Notes: a model not told the origin generated them from the letters alone. DNA of 64,000 nucleotides from Limnohabitans sp. WS1 (GCF_003063265.1 NZ_NERU01000001.1:372001-436000); one strand, 5' to 3'; shown: positions 55,258-63,470, numbered from the stretch's first letter. A program made the numbers and translations.

Positions 55258-55566
55258 ATGAAATTGATTTTTGCTGTTGCCGCTGTCGCTGCGCTGGCTT
55301 CTTCTCCTGCTTTCGCCAACATGGACATGGCCAAGAAAAATGCTTGCATGGCCTGCCACGCGGTGGACAAGAAATTGGTGGGTCCCTCTTACCAAGACGT
55401 TGCCAAGAAATATGGCGGTCAAAAAGACGGTGCTGCCACATTGGCCAAGAGCATCAAGGCCGGTGGTTCAGGCAAGTGGGGCCCAGTGCCCATGCCCGCC
55501 CAAGCTGCTTTGAGTGACGCGGATGCTTTGACTTTGGCGACTTGGATCATGGCGGGTGCCAAATAA
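55258..55566 (+). CDS. Small class I cytochrome c
   Basis: A 102-residue periplasmic cytochrome with a signal peptide (about 1-20, A-F-A) and heme site C-M-A-C-H (30-34). The Met ligand is expected in P-V-P-M-P-A. It closely resembles the C-terminal heme domain of SoxD at 60750-60960, sharing V-D-K-K-x-V-G-P, K-A-G-G and P-M-P-A-Q-A. It may therefore be an electron acceptor for Sox enzymes or for sulfide oxidation. The 156-base upstream gap includes a TACTGA-CAC-TCAGTA dyad of unknown meaning. Confidence 0.9.
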   Translation: MKLIFAVAAVAALASSPAFANMDMAKKNACMACHAVDKKLVGPSYQDVAKKYGGQKDGAATLAKSIKAGGSGKWGPVPMPAQAALSDADALTLATWIMAGAK

Positions 55567-55639
55567 TTCCAGGCCTCCAGAGGCTTGTTCAAAAATTGGA
55601 TTGTTTTAGAAGCTCGATTGGTACTCGTGGCTTTTGTTT

Positions 55640-55673
55640 GCCGCTCAGGGGTTCGCCCTTGAGCGGCTTTTTT
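55640..55673 (+). terminator. Intrinsic terminator after cytochrome c
   Basis: GCCGCTCA and TGAGCGGC arms extend with GGG/CCC around a TTCG loop, followed by six T. It separates the first cytochrome gene from the second. Confidence 0.92.
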
Positions 55674-55687
55674 AATGGGTAATTCCT

Positions 55688-56011
55688 ATGAAATTGCACA
55701 CAAAGATGCTTGGTTTGATGGTGGGTACATGGTTTTACCTTGGAGCACAGGCTCAGCCTGCAATCTTCAAGGATGCCGATTACAAATTGGGCGAAAAATT
55801 GATCGCCGAAAGCAAATGCGTCGCTTGCCATGTGACCAAGGTGGGCGGTAACGGCAGCGCCATTTACAAACCACAAGGTCGCATCAACAACGCTTCTTTG
55901 CTGCGCGGCATGGTGGAGCAGTGCAATACTGAACTGAACTTGGGCATGTTTCCGGAGGATGTGTCATCAGTGGCTGCCGTGCTCAACCGCGACCACTACA
56001 AGTTCAAATGA
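55688..56011 (+). CDS. Periplasmic monoheme cytochrome c
   Basis: A 107-residue exported protein with a signal peptide (about 1-22) and one heme motif, C-V-A-C-H (about 44-48). The C-terminal part has a single further Cys in V-E-Q-C-N-T-E-L and a Met in L-N-L-G-M-F-P as a candidate axial ligand. It is unlike the SoxD-type cytochrome upstream and resembles small cytochromes found with sulfide or sulfite dehydrogenases. Partner unknown. Its start lies right after a terminator, so it has its own promoter or is read through. Confidence 0.82.
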   Translation: MKLHTKMLGLMVGTWFYLGAQAQPAIFKDADYKLGEKLIAESKCVACHVTKVGGNGSAIYKPQGRINNASLLRGMVEQCNTELNLGMFPEDVSSVAAVLNRDHYKFK

Positions 56012-56045
56012 TTGTTTGGACGCTGCAGATCAGCCAAGCTTGCAC

Positions 56046-56073
56046 ATACCTTACCCCATAGGGTATAGGGTAT
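56046..56073. promoter_or_regulatory. CsoR/CstR-like operator upstream of DUF302 lipoprotein
   Basis: Overlapping dyads: TACCC-CATA-GGGTA inside a larger ATACC...GGTAT pair. It shares the ATACC/GGTAT form with the site at 30291. The distance to the DUF302 start is about 105 bases. Confidence 0.55.
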
Positions 56074-56178
56074 CTGCCAATACCCAAACTTTCTCCTGTC
56101 ATGGATGATCAACGTCAATCCGGCAAGACACACTGTCTTCGCTTGGAGTTCATCAATGCATGTCCAAAGGAGAAAACA

Positions 56179-56751
56179 ATGCAGAAATCTTTCACATGGC
56201 TGAAATGGGCCGTTTTGGCCAGCTCAATTTGGTTGACCGGTTGCGGCACCATCAGCACTTTGGGCAAACTTGAATCGGGCGCTGGTTCAGAAGCCAGCCG
56301 CATGTGGGACCGTTGGGTCGAGGGTGAAGGCGACATTGCTGTAGCCACTACCTGGGAGCGCAAGGTCAAGGCGGGCGTGACTGCCCAAGAGGTGGAGCAA
56401 GTCCTCAAACAAGTGGCCACCGAGCGCAACATGCGTGATGTGGGCACGCTGCCCTTGTCCAAAGAACTCGAAGCCCGTTCGGGCAAAAAAGAAAAGCTGT
56501 TGACCGTTTACTCGTTCTGCTCGCCTGCCACGGCCCGCCGCATGGTGGATTTCAGCCCACACATGGCCGCTTACCTGCCTTGCCGTGTGTCCATGGTTGA
56601 AAAAGAAGACGGCCTGTGGCTTTACACCCTCAACATGGACATGATGGTCAAGATGGGCCGCAAGCTGCCATCGCCCTTGAAAGAAGAAGCCAAAGCCGTT
56701 CGCGACACCATCTGGGAAATGATGGAACGCGGCAGCAAGGGTGAGTTTTGA
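56179..56751 (+). CDS. DUF302-family lipoprotein
   Basis: A 190-residue protein. The signal ends in L-T-G-C (lipobox Cys20), then a DUF302-like region with F-S-P-H-M-A-A-Y-L-P-C-R-V-S-M-V-E and L-W-L-Y-T-L-N-M-D near 130-160. DUF302 proteins often accompany sulfur oxidation or heme genes, but their function is unknown. ATG 56179 follows AAAGGAG; upstream codons add no family residues. It is followed by an outer-membrane FadL gene, suggesting an outer-membrane pathway. Confidence 0.8.
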   Translation: MQKSFTWLKWAVLASSIWLTGCGTISTLGKLESGAGSEASRMWDRWVEGEGDIAVATTWERKVKAGVTAQEVEQVLKQVATERNMRDVGTLPLSKELEARSGKKEKLLTVYSFCSPATARRMVDFSPHMAAYLPCRVSMVEKEDGLWLYTLNMDMMVKMGRKLPSPLKEEAKAVRDTIWEMMERGSKGEF

Positions 56752-56774
56752 CCGGTCATCACGAGGAGACATCC

Positions 56775-58082
56775 ATGAAAAAAATCAACACTTTGCGTGC
56801 CACCGTGGTGGCAGCTGTTTTGGCCACAGGCTCTGCAGCTTGGGCGACTGACGGTTATTTTCCGCATGGCTTTGGCATGAAATCCAAAGGCATGGGCGGG
56901 GCAGCCGTGGCCGTCACCGACAACGCGTTTTCGGGCATCAACAACCCGGCCGCTTCGGTGTGGGCAGGCAACCGTGCCGAGATTGGGGTGGACATTTTTA
57001 TGCCCAAGCGCAGTGCGGCACGCACAGCTCCCGGCTTTGGCGGCATGCTTGAAGGCGATGTAAAAAGTGATGGCAGCGCCTTTGCCGTGCCGGAATTTGC
57101 CTACAACAAGAAGATCGATGATCGGATGAGTTGGGGGCTCACAGTTTATGGCAACGGTGGCATGAACACAGAAATGCCCGGTGCCAACGTGATGTGCATG
57201 AATCCGAACACCGGCGACCCATATCAAGGCAACCTCTTGTGTGGTCAGGGCAAATTGGGTGTGGATTTGATGCAACTCATCGTTGCGCCCACTTTCGCGT
57301 ACAAGCTTGATGCACAACACTCTGTGGGTGTCTCGCCTTTGCTGGTGATGCAACAGTTCAAGGCCACAGGTTTGGATGCGTTCACTGGTTTTTCAATGGC
57401 CCCCACCAAAGTGAGTGACACTGGCACTGACCGTTCAACAGGCGTGGGTATGCGTTTGGGCTATCTGGGTCAGTTGTCCGATACCTTGAAATTTGGTGCG
57501 ACCTATTCGCCCAAAATCAAGATGAGCAAATTCGACAAGTACGCGGGTTTGTTTGCAGGTGAGGGTTCGTTCGACATTCCTGAAAACTACGCCTTGGGCA
57601 TCAACGTGCAGGTCACCCCCGCCGTGTCAGTGGCAGCGGACTACAGCCGCATCAACTACAGCGGTGTTCCGTCCATTGGCAATCCGATGAGCAACCTGAT
57701 GCTGGGTAACCCGATGGGTTCTGCCAATGGTCCTGGATTTGGCTGGTCTGACGTCAACGTGTTGAAGTTGGGCGTTCAGTGGCAGGCGACATCGACCATG
57801 GTTTTGCGTGCGGGTTACAACCAGTCGACCAACCCGGTCAAGGCTGAAAACATCACCTTCAACATCCTGGCACCCGGTGTGATCACCCAGCATGTCACCG
57901 TGGGTGGTACTTATGCCTTGTCCAAAGATTCCGAGTTGACATGGGCGTACATGTACGCCCCTAAAAACACGGTGACTGGACCATCGATGTACAACGGCAT
58001 GATGCCCGGTGCATCTGGCATCACCGAAACCGTCCGCATGTCCCAACAATCGTTGGGTGTGCAGTACGGCTGGAAGTTCTGA
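56775..58082 (+). CDS. OmpP1/FadL-type outer-membrane transporter
   Basis: A 435-residue beta-barrel of the FadL family. The signal peptide ends near A-W-A (about 24). The mature N-terminus T-D-G-Y-F-P-H-G-F-G-M-K-S-K-G-M-G-G-A is the family hallmark hatch, and the barrel ends in aromatic Phe. FadL channels admit hydrophobic compounds; in some sulfur oxidisers related porins are linked to sulfur uptake. It lies between the DUF302 lipoprotein and the sox regulator, so elemental sulfur or hydrophobic sulfur species are plausible but unproved cargo. GAGGAG precedes the ATG. Confidence 0.9.
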   Translation: MKKINTLRATVVAAVLATGSAAWATDGYFPHGFGMKSKGMGGAAVAVTDNAFSGINNPAASVWAGNRAEIGVDIFMPKRSAARTAPGFGGMLEGDVKSDGSAFAVPEFAYNKKIDDRMSWGLTVYGNGGMNTEMPGANVMCMNPNTGDPYQGNLLCGQGKLGVDLMQLIVAPTFAYKLDAQHSVGVSPLLVMQQFKATGLDAFTGFSMAPTKVSDTGTDRSTGVGMRLGYLGQLSDTLKFGATYSPKIKMSKFDKYAGLFAGEGSFDIPENYALGINVQVTPAVSVAADYSRINYSGVPSIGNPMSNLMLGNPMGSANGPGFGWSDVNVLKLGVQWQATSTMVLRAGYNQSTNPVKAENITFNILAPGVITQHVTVGGTYALSKDSELTWAYMYAPKNTVTGPSMYNGMMPGASGITETVRMSQQSLGVQYGWKF

Positions 58083-58093
58083 GCCTTGAAAAA

Positions 58094-58127
58094 ACCATCA
58101 GATCAGGGTTTGTCCGGATCTGATGGT
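58094..58127. terminator. Perfect inverted repeat after FadL gene
   Basis: ACCATCAGATC and GATCTGATGGT are exact 11-base arms around a 12-base loop. There is no T-run on the plus strand, but an A-run precedes it, giving T's on the minus strand. A weak or bidirectional terminator is likely. Confidence 0.6.
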
Positions 58128-58169
58128 GCTGATTCTGTAATCTTTGATTCAGGATCATTGTTTATCCTA

Positions 58170-58191
58170 TATATTCGCATATCCGAATATA
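58170..58191. promoter_or_regulatory. Operator upstream of the SoxR-like ArsR gene
   Basis: TATATTCG-CATATC-CGAATATA is a perfect dyad with 8-base arms and a 6-base spacer. It carries the TATTC-N8-GAATA form of BigR/SqrR/SoxR-type ArsR sites and ends 22 bases before the regulator start. Confidence 0.85.
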
Positions 58192-58213
58192 AGAACTTAA
58201 TGGCAGGTAGTGC

Positions 58214-58519
58214 ATGAGCGATGAAAGCGATCAGGTCTACGACAAGGCAGCAGAACTGTTTGCTGTACTTTCAACACCGATTCGTTTACGCATCATCAGT
58301 GAACTGTGTCAGGGTGAGAAAAATGTAGGACAGCTCTTGAGCAACATTGGTGTTGCGCAACCGAACATGTCACAGCATTTGAACATCATGTACAGATCGG
58401 GCATTTTGGGAAAGCGCCGTGACGGTGCCCAAATGTTTTATCGGATTGCAGACGAAACTGCAGCGAAGGTTTGCCGTGCAGTGTGCACACAAGTGGCCAT
58501 CGATACAGCCGTAAATTGA
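58214..58519 (+). CDS. ArsR-family SoxR-like regulator of the sox cluster
   Basis: A 101-residue repressor. The winged helix has G-V-A-Q-P-N-M-S-Q-H-L-N-I-M (about 46-59). Cys32 in E-L-C-Q-G-E-K-N-V-G matches the first redox Cys of BigR/SqrR-type persulfide sensors, and Cys87 and Cys91 can serve as the second. Such proteins release DNA when a tetrasulfide links the Cys pair. It lies 22 bases before soxC and right after its own operator, so it probably represses soxCDYZAX until reduced sulfur appears. This SoxR is unrelated to the MerR-type SoxR. Confidence 0.92.
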   Translation: MSDESDQVYDKAAELFAVLSTPIRLRIISELCQGEKNVGQLLSNIGVAQPNMSQHLNIMYRSGILGKRRDGAQMFYRIADETAAKVCRAVCTQVAIDTAVN

Positions 58520-58541
58520 CAACTCAAAACGAGGAGTTCGT

Positions 58542-59906
58542 GTGAAAGAAGACAGCATCAACTCAGGAAGGGTGCAAAAAGCACCTGAAAACTTCCTGAC
58601 CCAAAGTGGCATCAAGGAGGTTTTTACCGAAGGCAAAAAAGGCCGCCGAGATTTCATCCGCAATGCCTTTGCTGCAGCTGCAGCAGGTGCAGCTGCCCCC
58701 ATGGCCATGGCCCAGGGCAACCCTGTTCCCGTCGAAGGCGGTGACCCCAATATTCTGACTTTGCCTGAGCACGCTGTGGGCTTGGGTCAAGGTGTGGCCG
58801 TGGAAGGTTATGGCAAGCCCTCCAAGTTCGAAGCGAACTTGCAGCGCCGTCAAAGCCCAGGCCTGACACAAACCACCCAAGCCTCGGTGTCGTTCGCGCC
58901 CTTGCAGTCCTTGTTCGGCATTGTCACACCCAGCGGTTTGCATTTCGAGCGTCACCACCAAGGCTGGTGGGACATTGATCCGTCCAAGCACCGCTTCATG
59001 ATCAACGGCATGGTCAAAAGAAACATGGTCTTCACCATGGACGAGATCATGCGCTTGCCATCCGTCTCGCGTTTCCACTTCATTGAATGTGGTGCCAACA
59101 GCGCCACCGAATGGGGCAACGTCGCGGTGCCCACCGTGCAATACACCCATGGCATGTTGTCCTGCAGCGAGTTCACGGGTGTGCCTTTGATCACGTTGTT
59201 GGAGCTCGCCGGCGCGGACCTGAAAAACGGCAAGTTTGTGCTGGCCGAAGGCGGTGACGGTTCTTCCATGACCCGCACCATTCCGATGAGCCTGATCACT
59301 TCAGGTGAAGTCATCGTGGCCTATGGTCAAAACGGTGAAATGCTGCGCCCCGAAAACGGCTACCCTCTGCGCTTGGTGGTGCCCGGCGTGCAAGGTGTGA
59401 GCTGGGTCAAGTACCTGCGCCGCGTTGAAGTGGGTGACAAGCCTTACGCTGCCAAAGACGAAGCGATTCACTACATTGACTTGCAGCCCGGTGGCCTGCA
59501 CCGTCAATACACCAACTTGCAGGAAGTCAAGAGCGTGGTGACCACACCTTCTGGTGGTCAAGTGCTGTTGGACAAAGGGTTTTACAACATCACCGGACTG
59601 GCTTGGTCGGGCAAAGGCAAGATCAAGCGTGTGGACGTGTCCACCGACGGTGGTCGCAACTGGCGACAAGCGCGTTTGGAAACCCCTGTTTTGTCCAAAG
59701 CCCTGTCTCGTTTCAACCTCGATTGGGTTTGGGATGGCAAGCCAGCCATTATTCAAAGCCGTGCACAAGATGACACGGGCCATGTGCAACCCACATACCA
59801 GCAAGTGCGCGGTGTTCGCAGCACACGTTCTATTTATCACAACAACGCCATCCAGTCGTGGTTGGTGCAGGAAAACGGTGAGGTGAAAAATGTCCAGGTT
59901 TCGTAA
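58542..59906 (+). CDS. soxC: Sulfane dehydrogenase molybdenum subunit SoxC
   Basis: A 454-residue periplasmic molybdoprotein of the sulfite oxidase family. A Tat signal (R-R-D-F-I-R, 35-40, then a long Ala-rich stretch) exports it folded. The Mo-binding Cys183 is in F-I-E-C-G-A-N-S. A C-terminal Mo-co dimerisation domain follows from about 320. With SoxD it oxidises the sulfane sulfur bound to SoxY, allowing full eight-electron thiosulfate oxidation. The GTG start is supported by GAGGAG 6 bases upstream. It overlaps soxD by 17 bases. Confidence 0.96.
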   Translation: MKEDSINSGRVQKAPENFLTQSGIKEVFTEGKKGRRDFIRNAFAAAAAGAAAPMAMAQGNPVPVEGGDPNILTLPEHAVGLGQGVAVEGYGKPSKFEANLQRRQSPGLTQTTQASVSFAPLQSLFGIVTPSGLHFERHHQGWWDIDPSKHRFMINGMVKRNMVFTMDEIMRLPSVSRFHFIECGANSATEWGNVAVPTVQYTHGMLSCSEFTGVPLITLLELAGADLKNGKFVLAEGGDGSSMTRTIPMSLITSGEVIVAYGQNGEMLRPENGYPLRLVVPGVQGVSWVKYLRRVEVGDKPYAAKDEAIHYIDLQPGGLHRQYTNLQEVKSVVTTPSGGQVLLDKGFYNITGLAWSGKGKIKRVDVSTDGGRNWRQARLETPVLSKALSRFNLDWVWDGKPAIIQSRAQDDTGHVQPTYQQVRGVRSTRSIYHNNAIQSWLVQENGEVKNVQVS

Positions 59907-60963
59907 TGCCGTTTTGACGGTTGCGTTGTTGGCAGTGGCCACGGTGGCGGCTGCTCAAAATACACAATACCCAGGTGTGGGTCGAACAGCCACGCCCAAA
60001 GAAGTTGCCAAGTGGGACATTGATGTGCGTCCTGACTTCAAGGGCTTGCCTCCAGGGTCGGGCTCGGTCGCCAAAGGCCAAGACGTCTGGGAGGGCAAGT
60101 GCGCCCACTGCCACGGCGTGTTTGGTGAGTCGGGTGAAGTGTTCAGTCCTTTGATTGGTGGCACCACGGCCGAAGACATCAAGACAGGGCGCGTGGCCAA
60201 TTTGAACCGTGCCGACTACCCGGGTCGCACCACCATCATGAAGGTGGCCACGGTTTCAACACTTTGGGATTACATCAACCGTGCCATGCCTTGGACCAAC
60301 CCCAAGACCTTGACCACGGAAGAGGTGTATTCTGTGACTGCGTTTTTGCTGAACTTGGCCAACATCGTGCCGGACAACTATGTGTTGTCTGACAAGAACA
60401 TTGCCGAAGTTCAAGCCCGCATGCCCAACCGCAATGGCATGACCACAGCGCATGCGATGTGGCCAGGCAATGAGTTTGGTGGTGTGAAAAAGCCTGACAC
60501 AGACAACAAAGTGTGCATGAAAGATTGCACACCTGAGCCTAAGGTCGCTTCCTTTTTGCCTGATTTTGCACGCAATGCCCATGGCAATTTGCAAGAGCAA
60601 AACCGCATTGTTGGACCGCAGCGCGGAGCAGATACCACCAAACCTGAAGCCAAAGCCGGCATGCCAGTTGCTGCTGCAGCTCCAGTGGTCGCCGCCAAGC
60701 CTGAAAACAATGAAGCCAAAGCGGCCATTGCACTCTTGAACAAACACAGTTGCACGGCGTGCCATGGTGTGGACAAGAAAATCGTGGGCCCTGGTTTCAA
60801 TGAGATTGCCAAAAAGCAAGCGGGTAAAACCGACTATTTGGTCGGCAAAATCAAGGCCGGTGGTGTGGGTGTTTATGGTCAAATCCCCATGCCTGCGCAA
60901 GCTTTGCCAGATGCTGATGCCAAGCAAATTGCCGAATGGATTTCCAAGGGGGCCAGCAAGTAA
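59890..60963 (+). CDS. soxD: Diheme cytochrome c subunit SoxD
   Basis: A 357-residue exported diheme cytochrome, electron acceptor of SoxC. The signal peptide ends near A-A-Q (about 23). The first heme is C-A-H-C-H (71-75) and the second C-T-A-C-H (288-292). A linker rich in Ala/Pro/Lys (about 250-275) separates the domains. A C-M-K-D-C pair lies near 208-212. The C-terminal domain is paralogous to the small cytochrome at 55258. The start codon lies inside soxC, so the two are coupled. Confidence 0.96.
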   Translation: MSRFRNAVLTVALLAVATVAAAQNTQYPGVGRTATPKEVAKWDIDVRPDFKGLPPGSGSVAKGQDVWEGKCAHCHGVFGESGEVFSPLIGGTTAEDIKTGRVANLNRADYPGRTTIMKVATVSTLWDYINRAMPWTNPKTLTTEEVYSVTAFLLNLANIVPDNYVLSDKNIAEVQARMPNRNGMTTAHAMWPGNEFGGVKKPDTDNKVCMKDCTPEPKVASFLPDFARNAHGNLQEQNRIVGPQRGADTTKPEAKAGMPVAAAAPVVAAKPENNEAKAAIALLNKHSCTACHGVDKKIVGPGFNEIAKKQAGKTDYLVGKIKAGGVGVYGQIPMPAQALPDADAKQIAEWISKGASK

Positions 60964-61032
60964 TTCGGGCTCACCCCGATGCGCTGCTGAACCTGTTTCT
61001 ATAGCATCACTCAATCATCAAGGAGATATCAG

Positions 61033-61488
61033 ATGCAAAACCGTCGCGAGACACTCAAGCAAACCGCTGTTGTGGCTGGCCTCTTGGCCACTGCAGGCTT
61101 TCCTCAGTTCGCCCAAGCAGCTTTTAATAAAGCCGCTTTTGAGGCCAAATCAGTGCAAGACGCTGCCAAAGCGGCAGGCGCTGCCAGCATGGCAGAGAGC
61201 AAAGACGTGACCATCACCGGTCCGGACATCGCTGAAAACGGCGCTGTTGTGCCTTTGGGTGCGAGCACCGCTTTGGCTGGCGTCAAGCACATGTTGATTT
61301 TGGTTGAGAAGAACCCAGCGGCTCTGGTCGCCATGTTCCACGCATCCGATGCAGTGGAAACCAACTTCACCACCCGCGCCAAGATGGGCCAGTCCTCCGA
61401 TGTCTACGCTGTGGCCATCATGAACGACGGCAAGGCCTTGTGGGCGAAAAAAGAAGTCAAAGTCACTTTGGGTGGTTGCGGCGGCTAA
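61033..61488 (+). CDS. soxY: Sulfur carrier protein SoxY
   Basis: A 151-residue periplasmic carrier. A Tat-type signal begins N-R-R-E-T-L-K. The swinging arm ends in K-V-T-L-G-G-C-G-G, whose Cys149 carries the sulfur substrate. SoxY forms a heterodimer with SoxZ, and all other Sox enzymes act on the cargo. AAGGAG precedes the ATG. It is 69 bases after soxD and 56 before soxZ. Confidence 0.97.
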   Translation: MQNRRETLKQTAVVAGLLATAGFPQFAQAAFNKAAFEAKSVQDAAKAAGAASMAESKDVTITGPDIAENGAVVPLGASTALAGVKHMLILVEKNPAALVAMFHASDAVETNFTTRAKMGQSSDVYAVAIMNDGKALWAKKEVKVTLGGCGG

Positions 61489-61544
61489 GCCACTGTCCAC
61501 ACAACGTTCTTACATTGATTCACTGAAAGATTTAGGAGAAAAAC

Positions 61545-61856
61545 ATGGCAGATCCAATGCGCATTCGTGCCCAGGCCTCTGGTGACAAAGCAACCGTTCG
61601 TGTGCTCATGAGCCACGAAATGGAGTCCGGTCAGCGCAAAGACGCTTCCGGTAAAACCGTGCCTGCCTGGTTCATCCAGGAAGTCACAGCCAGCCTCAAT
61701 GGCAAACAAGTGATGGCCGCTGAGTGGGGCCCTGCAGTTTCTAAAAACCCGTTTTTGCAATTTGCCGTCAAAGGCGCCAAAGCGGGCGACAAAATTGCGG
61801 TCACTTGGAAAGACAACAAAGGCGATACCCGCACCGACGAAGCCACTGTGTCGTGA
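61545..61856 (+). CDS. soxZ: SoxYZ complex subunit SoxZ
   Basis: A 103-residue immunoglobulin-like protein without its own signal peptide; it is exported with SoxY. Typical segments are V-R-V-L-M-S-H-E-M-E-S-G and W-G-P-A-V-S-K-N-P. No cysteines, as usual for SoxZ. AGGAG precedes the ATG. A strong hairpin with a T-run follows it, unusual in the middle of a sox operon. Confidence 0.96.
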   Translation: MADPMRIRAQASGDKATVRVLMSHEMESGQRKDASGKTVPAWFIQEVTASLNGKQVMAAEWGPAVSKNPFLQFAVKGAKAGDKIAVTWKDNKGDTRTDEATVS

Positions 61857-61871
61857 TCGACCGTTGAGTTG

Positions 61872-61903
61872 AAAAAGGGTGAAGCTATAACTTCACCCTT
61901 TTT
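61872..61903 (+). terminator. Perfect hairpin with T-run between soxZ and soxA
   Basis: AAAAAGGGTGAAG and CTTCACCCTTTTT are fully complementary around a 6-base loop (CTATAA), ending in five T. It should terminate or attenuate transcription between soxCDYZ and soxAX. Confidence 0.92.
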
Positions 61904-61930
61904 GCGTTTGAACAATCCCAAGAGGTGACA

Positions 61931-62734
61931 ATGAAAAAAGTAGCGACTCTTTCGGTGGCAGCGGCCTTGGCCATGTCCGTCTTGCCAGCCCTGGCCCAAA
62001 AAACTGCAAGCCAAGGCATCGACGAATACCGTGCCATGCTGCAAGACGGCAACCCTGCCGATCTCTTCGAAGCCAAAGGCGAAGACCTCTGGAAAAAAGC
62101 CCGTGGTCCCAAAAATGCATCGCTTGAAAAATGCGATCTGGGTCAAGGACCGGGTGTGGTCAAGGGGGCATTTGTGACCTTGCCACGTTATTTTGCAGAC
62201 ACGCAACGCATGCAAGATTTGGAGTCGCGCTTGGTCACCTGCATGGAAACTTTGCAGGGCTTCAATGCCGCCGACATCAACAAGACCGCATTTGGTCGAG
62301 GCGAGATGGCCAATGTGACCGCCTTGGCCACCTGGATCGCTGCCGAATCCAAAGGCTTGAAGTTCAACCTGTCGCAATCACATGCCCAGGAAAAAACGTT
62401 TTATGAAGTGGGCAAGCGCCTGTTCTTCCAGCGTGGCGGTCCACATGACTTCTCGTGCGCGTCATGCCACGGTGAAGAAGGCAAGCGCATCCGCTTGCAA
62501 GACCTGCCCATCCTGACCAAGAACCCCGGTGATGGCGTGGGCTTTGCTGCCTGGCCTGCGTACCGCGTGTCGAACGGCCAGATGTGGAGCATGCAACTGC
62601 GCCTGAACGACTGCTATCGCCAGCAGCGGTTTCCCTATCCAGGTTTTGCCAGCGAAGCCACCATCGCTTTGTCGACTTATTTGGGTGTGAACGCCAAGGG
62701 TGCTGCGTCGGTTGCACCGGCCATCAAACGCTGA
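61931..62734 (+). CDS. soxA: Sulfur-oxidation cytochrome SoxA
   Basis: A 267-residue periplasmic cytochrome that, with SoxX, couples thiosulfate to SoxY. The signal peptide ends near A-L-A-Q (about 23). It has only one heme motif, C-A-S-C-H (176-180); the N-terminal domain keeps Cys68 and Cys104, probably a disulfide, instead of a second heme. Cys228 in L-N-D-C-Y-R-Q-Q-R-F-P-Y-P is the catalytic persulfide Cys and heme ligand. ATG 61931 follows AGAGGTG. It is a single-heme SoxA type. Confidence 0.96.
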   Translation: MKKVATLSVAAALAMSVLPALAQKTASQGIDEYRAMLQDGNPADLFEAKGEDLWKKARGPKNASLEKCDLGQGPGVVKGAFVTLPRYFADTQRMQDLESRLVTCMETLQGFNAADINKTAFGRGEMANVTALATWIAAESKGLKFNLSQSHAQEKTFYEVGKRLFFQRGGPHDFSCASCHGEEGKRIRLQDLPILTKNPGDGVGFAAWPAYRVSNGQMWSMQLRLNDCYRQQRFPYPGFASEATIALSTYLGVNAKGAASVAPAIKR

Positions 62735-62752
62735 TCTGAGCAGGAGAAACAC

Positions 62753-63409
62753 ATGAACAAAAAAACCCAACTCGTTTTGACCTGCTTGGCGGCCGCTTTG
62801 GTGGCGGCAGGCTGCGCCTCCGCCCCTTCGGTTGCCGAGCTCAACGCCCTGACCGACAAGATCGTCAAGGCTTCTTTCCGTGATGAAAGCCATGTGAAAG
62901 TGGAGCGCATCACCGCCACCGATGAAACCAACCGCGTGTGCAGTGAAGCCGACGTGGCAGGCAAGCCCTTGGACGAAAAAACCGCCAAACGCATCGAAGA
63001 AGCCAACCTCAAAGCCATCAAATGGCCATCGGACGGCAATTTCATCGGTGACTGGAAGCAAGGTGAAGCCATTGCGCAAAGTGGTCGTGGCTTGACATGG
63101 ACCGACTCGGCCACGGCCGTGAACGGTGGCAATTGCTACAACTGCCACCAGATGGACAAGAAAGAAATTTCTTACGGCACCATTGGACCGAGCCTCTACA
63201 ACTACGGCAAGATCCGCGGTGTCACGAACCCGAACGATCCGGCCAGCAAGGCCATCGTGGAGTACACATGGGGCAAGATCTGGAACGCCAAGGCCTACAA
63301 CGCTTGCTCCAACATGCCTCGCGCTGGCCACATGGGCATCTTGAACGAAACACAGGTCCGCCACATCGTTGGCTTGTTGCTCGATCCCAAATCGCCCGTG
63401 AATCAATAA
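62753..63409 (+). CDS. soxX: Cytochrome c lipoprotein SoxX
   Basis: A 218-residue monoheme partner of SoxA. The signal ends in A-A-G-C (lipobox Cys21), so this SoxX is a lipoprotein, unlike the soluble form of Paracoccus. Heme site C-Y-N-C-H (128-132); candidate Met ligand in C-S-N-M-P-R-A-G-H-M-G. An N-terminal extension of about 80 residues precedes the cytochrome fold. CAGGAG precedes the ATG. A terminator follows. Confidence 0.94.
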   Translation: MNKKTQLVLTCLAAALVAAGCASAPSVAELNALTDKIVKASFRDESHVKVERITATDETNRVCSEADVAGKPLDEKTAKRIEEANLKAIKWPSDGNFIGDWKQGEAIAQSGRGLTWTDSATAVNGGNCYNCHQMDKKEISYGTIGPSLYNYGKIRGVTNPNDPASKAIVEYTWGKIWNAKAYNACSNMPRAGHMGILNETQVRHIVGLLLDPKSPVNQ

Positions 63410-63415
63410 GCTCTG

Positions 63416-63440
63416 AAAAACCCGGTTCGCCGGGTTTTTT
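63416..63440 (+). terminator. Intrinsic terminator after soxX
   Basis: AAAAACCCGG and CCGGGTTTTT form a perfect stem with a TTCG tetraloop and a T-run. It isolates soxB transcriptionally from soxCDYZAX. Confidence 0.93.
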
Positions 63441-63450
63441 AGCTCCCTAT

Positions 63451-63470
63451 ATATCAGTGATTGCAAATAT
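63451..63470. promoter_or_regulatory. ATATNAG-N6-CTNATAT-type site overlapping the soxB start
   Basis: ATATCAG-TGATTG-CAAATAT: the left half is perfect and the right half one base off. The site runs into the soxB start codon and occupies the place of a ribosome-binding site. Confidence 0.65.

Noticed and set aside
61026-61045. ATATCAG at the soxY ribosome-binding site, resembling a half operator
   Set aside because: There is no matching right half at the required spacing; it is probably a chance match.
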